NCBI GenBank assembly: GCA_003448685.1
Contig: DLXW01000266.1
Span: 1 to 5,004, forward strand
Source of the DNA: Cyanothece sp. UBA12306
GTDB taxonomy: Bacteria; Cyanobacteriota; Cyanobacteriia; Cyanobacteriales; Microcystaceae
Length of the DNA: 5,004 nt
Direction: 5' to 3'
Numbering within the stretch: position 1 is the stretch's first letter; every line of letters begins with the position of its first letter. The notes under the pieces were generated by a model. The model did no database searches, was not told the DNA's origin, and worked only from the letters and a program-made list of their open reading frames with translations. The position numbers and the translations under genes are program-made. Positions 4,754 through 5,004 of this stretch are shown one piece after another.

Positions 4754-5004
4754 TTACTTATTATAATAAAAAGCAATTTCTTTATCTTTTAAAGGTACAA
4801 AATCAGCATCAAGCAACATTTGATTTAATTCATCTTTGGTAATATGTTTGGCACCAATGCGAACAATGCGAGAACGCATAGTGTTAGTAACTCCACTGCG
4901 TTGACGTTGTGCTTCTAAAGCCATTACTTTATTGTACAATTCTAATTTAGCATCAGGAATAGGACTGCCATCTAGATCAATTCCTTGAGCGATCGCTACA
5001 TCGA
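4754..5004 (-). CDS. Small conserved cyanobacterial protein, 5' end outside window
   Basis: The frame is open from the right edge to a TAA at 4754-4756, giving 82 visible residues. It has no upstream stop and no convincing start: the in-frame TTG at 4939 and ATG at 4924 are internal to a conserved-looking stretch. The sequence begins DVAIAQGIDLDGSPIPDAKLELYNKVMALE and continues with RQRSGVTNTMRSRIVRIGAKHITKDELNQMLLDADFVPLKDKEIAFYYNK (residues given in two parts). It is a soluble, charged, probably helical polypeptide with no membrane segment or known catalytic motif. From memory it resembles a short cyanobacterial family of unknown function, which I think is DUF4090 (roughly 85-95 residues); that name is unchecked. 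If so, only a few N-terminal residues are missing. It converges with the S2P gene. A HIP1 octamer lies within it. Confidence 0.8.
   Translation of the reverse strand, partial: DVAIAQGIDLDGSPIPDAKLELYNKVMALEAQRQRSGVTNTMRSRIVRIGAKHITKDELNQMLLDADFVPLKDKEIAFYYNK

Noticed and set aside
4754..4939. Calling the right-edge gene as a complete 61-residue protein from TTG at 4939
   Set aside because: The frame continues without a stop to the window edge, and the upstream residues (IDLDGSPIPDAKLE) look like part of the same conserved protein, so it is a 5'-truncated gene.

Overview
The window looks like chromosomal DNA from a cyanobacterium. Five copies of the octamer GCGATCGC (the HIP1 repeat, highly over-represented in many cyanobacterial genomes) lie at 573, 937, 2475, 3826 and 4989. 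The protein set also fits: a cyanobacterial-style ArgF, an S2P protease with CBS domains, and a short conserved protein at the right edge that I know only from cyanobacteria. Coding GC is modest, about 37-42% in the argF blocks I counted. This suggests a Crocosphaera/Cyanothece-like or related AT-leaning lineage, but the genus is a guess.

Layout. Positions 1-125 are non-coding on current evidence and carry a 9-nt purine-rich repeat. Positions 126-2589 hold three minus-strand genes that may be co-transcribed: argF (ornithine carbamoyltransferase, first in reading order), a MazG-like NTP pyrophosphohydrolase, and an acyl-CoA-dehydrogenase-superfamily flavoprotein. A 7-nt tandem repeat sits at the argF 3' end and supplies the last codons and stop of argF. 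The 273-bp gap upstream of argF contains a candidate promoter and a 100-bp non-coding element with 20-bp terminal inverted repeats and a perfect 8-bp direct duplication, which looks like an intact MITE-type insertion. Next is a minus-strand AT-rich orphan gene for a 128-residue single-pass membrane protein (2863-3249). A 255-bp divergent intergenic region follows. It contains a perfect match to the HLR1 motif bound by the response regulator RpaB, then a strong Shine-Dalgarno sequence ahead of the plus-strand S2P protease gene (3505-4629). That gene ends at a textbook intrinsic terminator. The window closes with the 3' part of a minus-strand gene cut by the right edge.

How the genes relate. 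ArgF makes citrulline for arginine (and, in cyanobacteria, for cyanophycin and the ornithine-ammonia cycle). The MazG-like protein is probably a nucleotide house-cleaning enzyme. The ACAD-like protein has lost the usual catalytic glutamate position and FAD-loop signature, so its reaction is open. The S2P protease is a likely stress-signalling component, and the HLR1 site suggests a link to light or redox control. I see no defence system, CRISPR array, tRNA or rRNA. The best candidates for new biology are the 100-bp mobile element, the HLR1-S2P pairing, and the non-canonical ACAD homologue.
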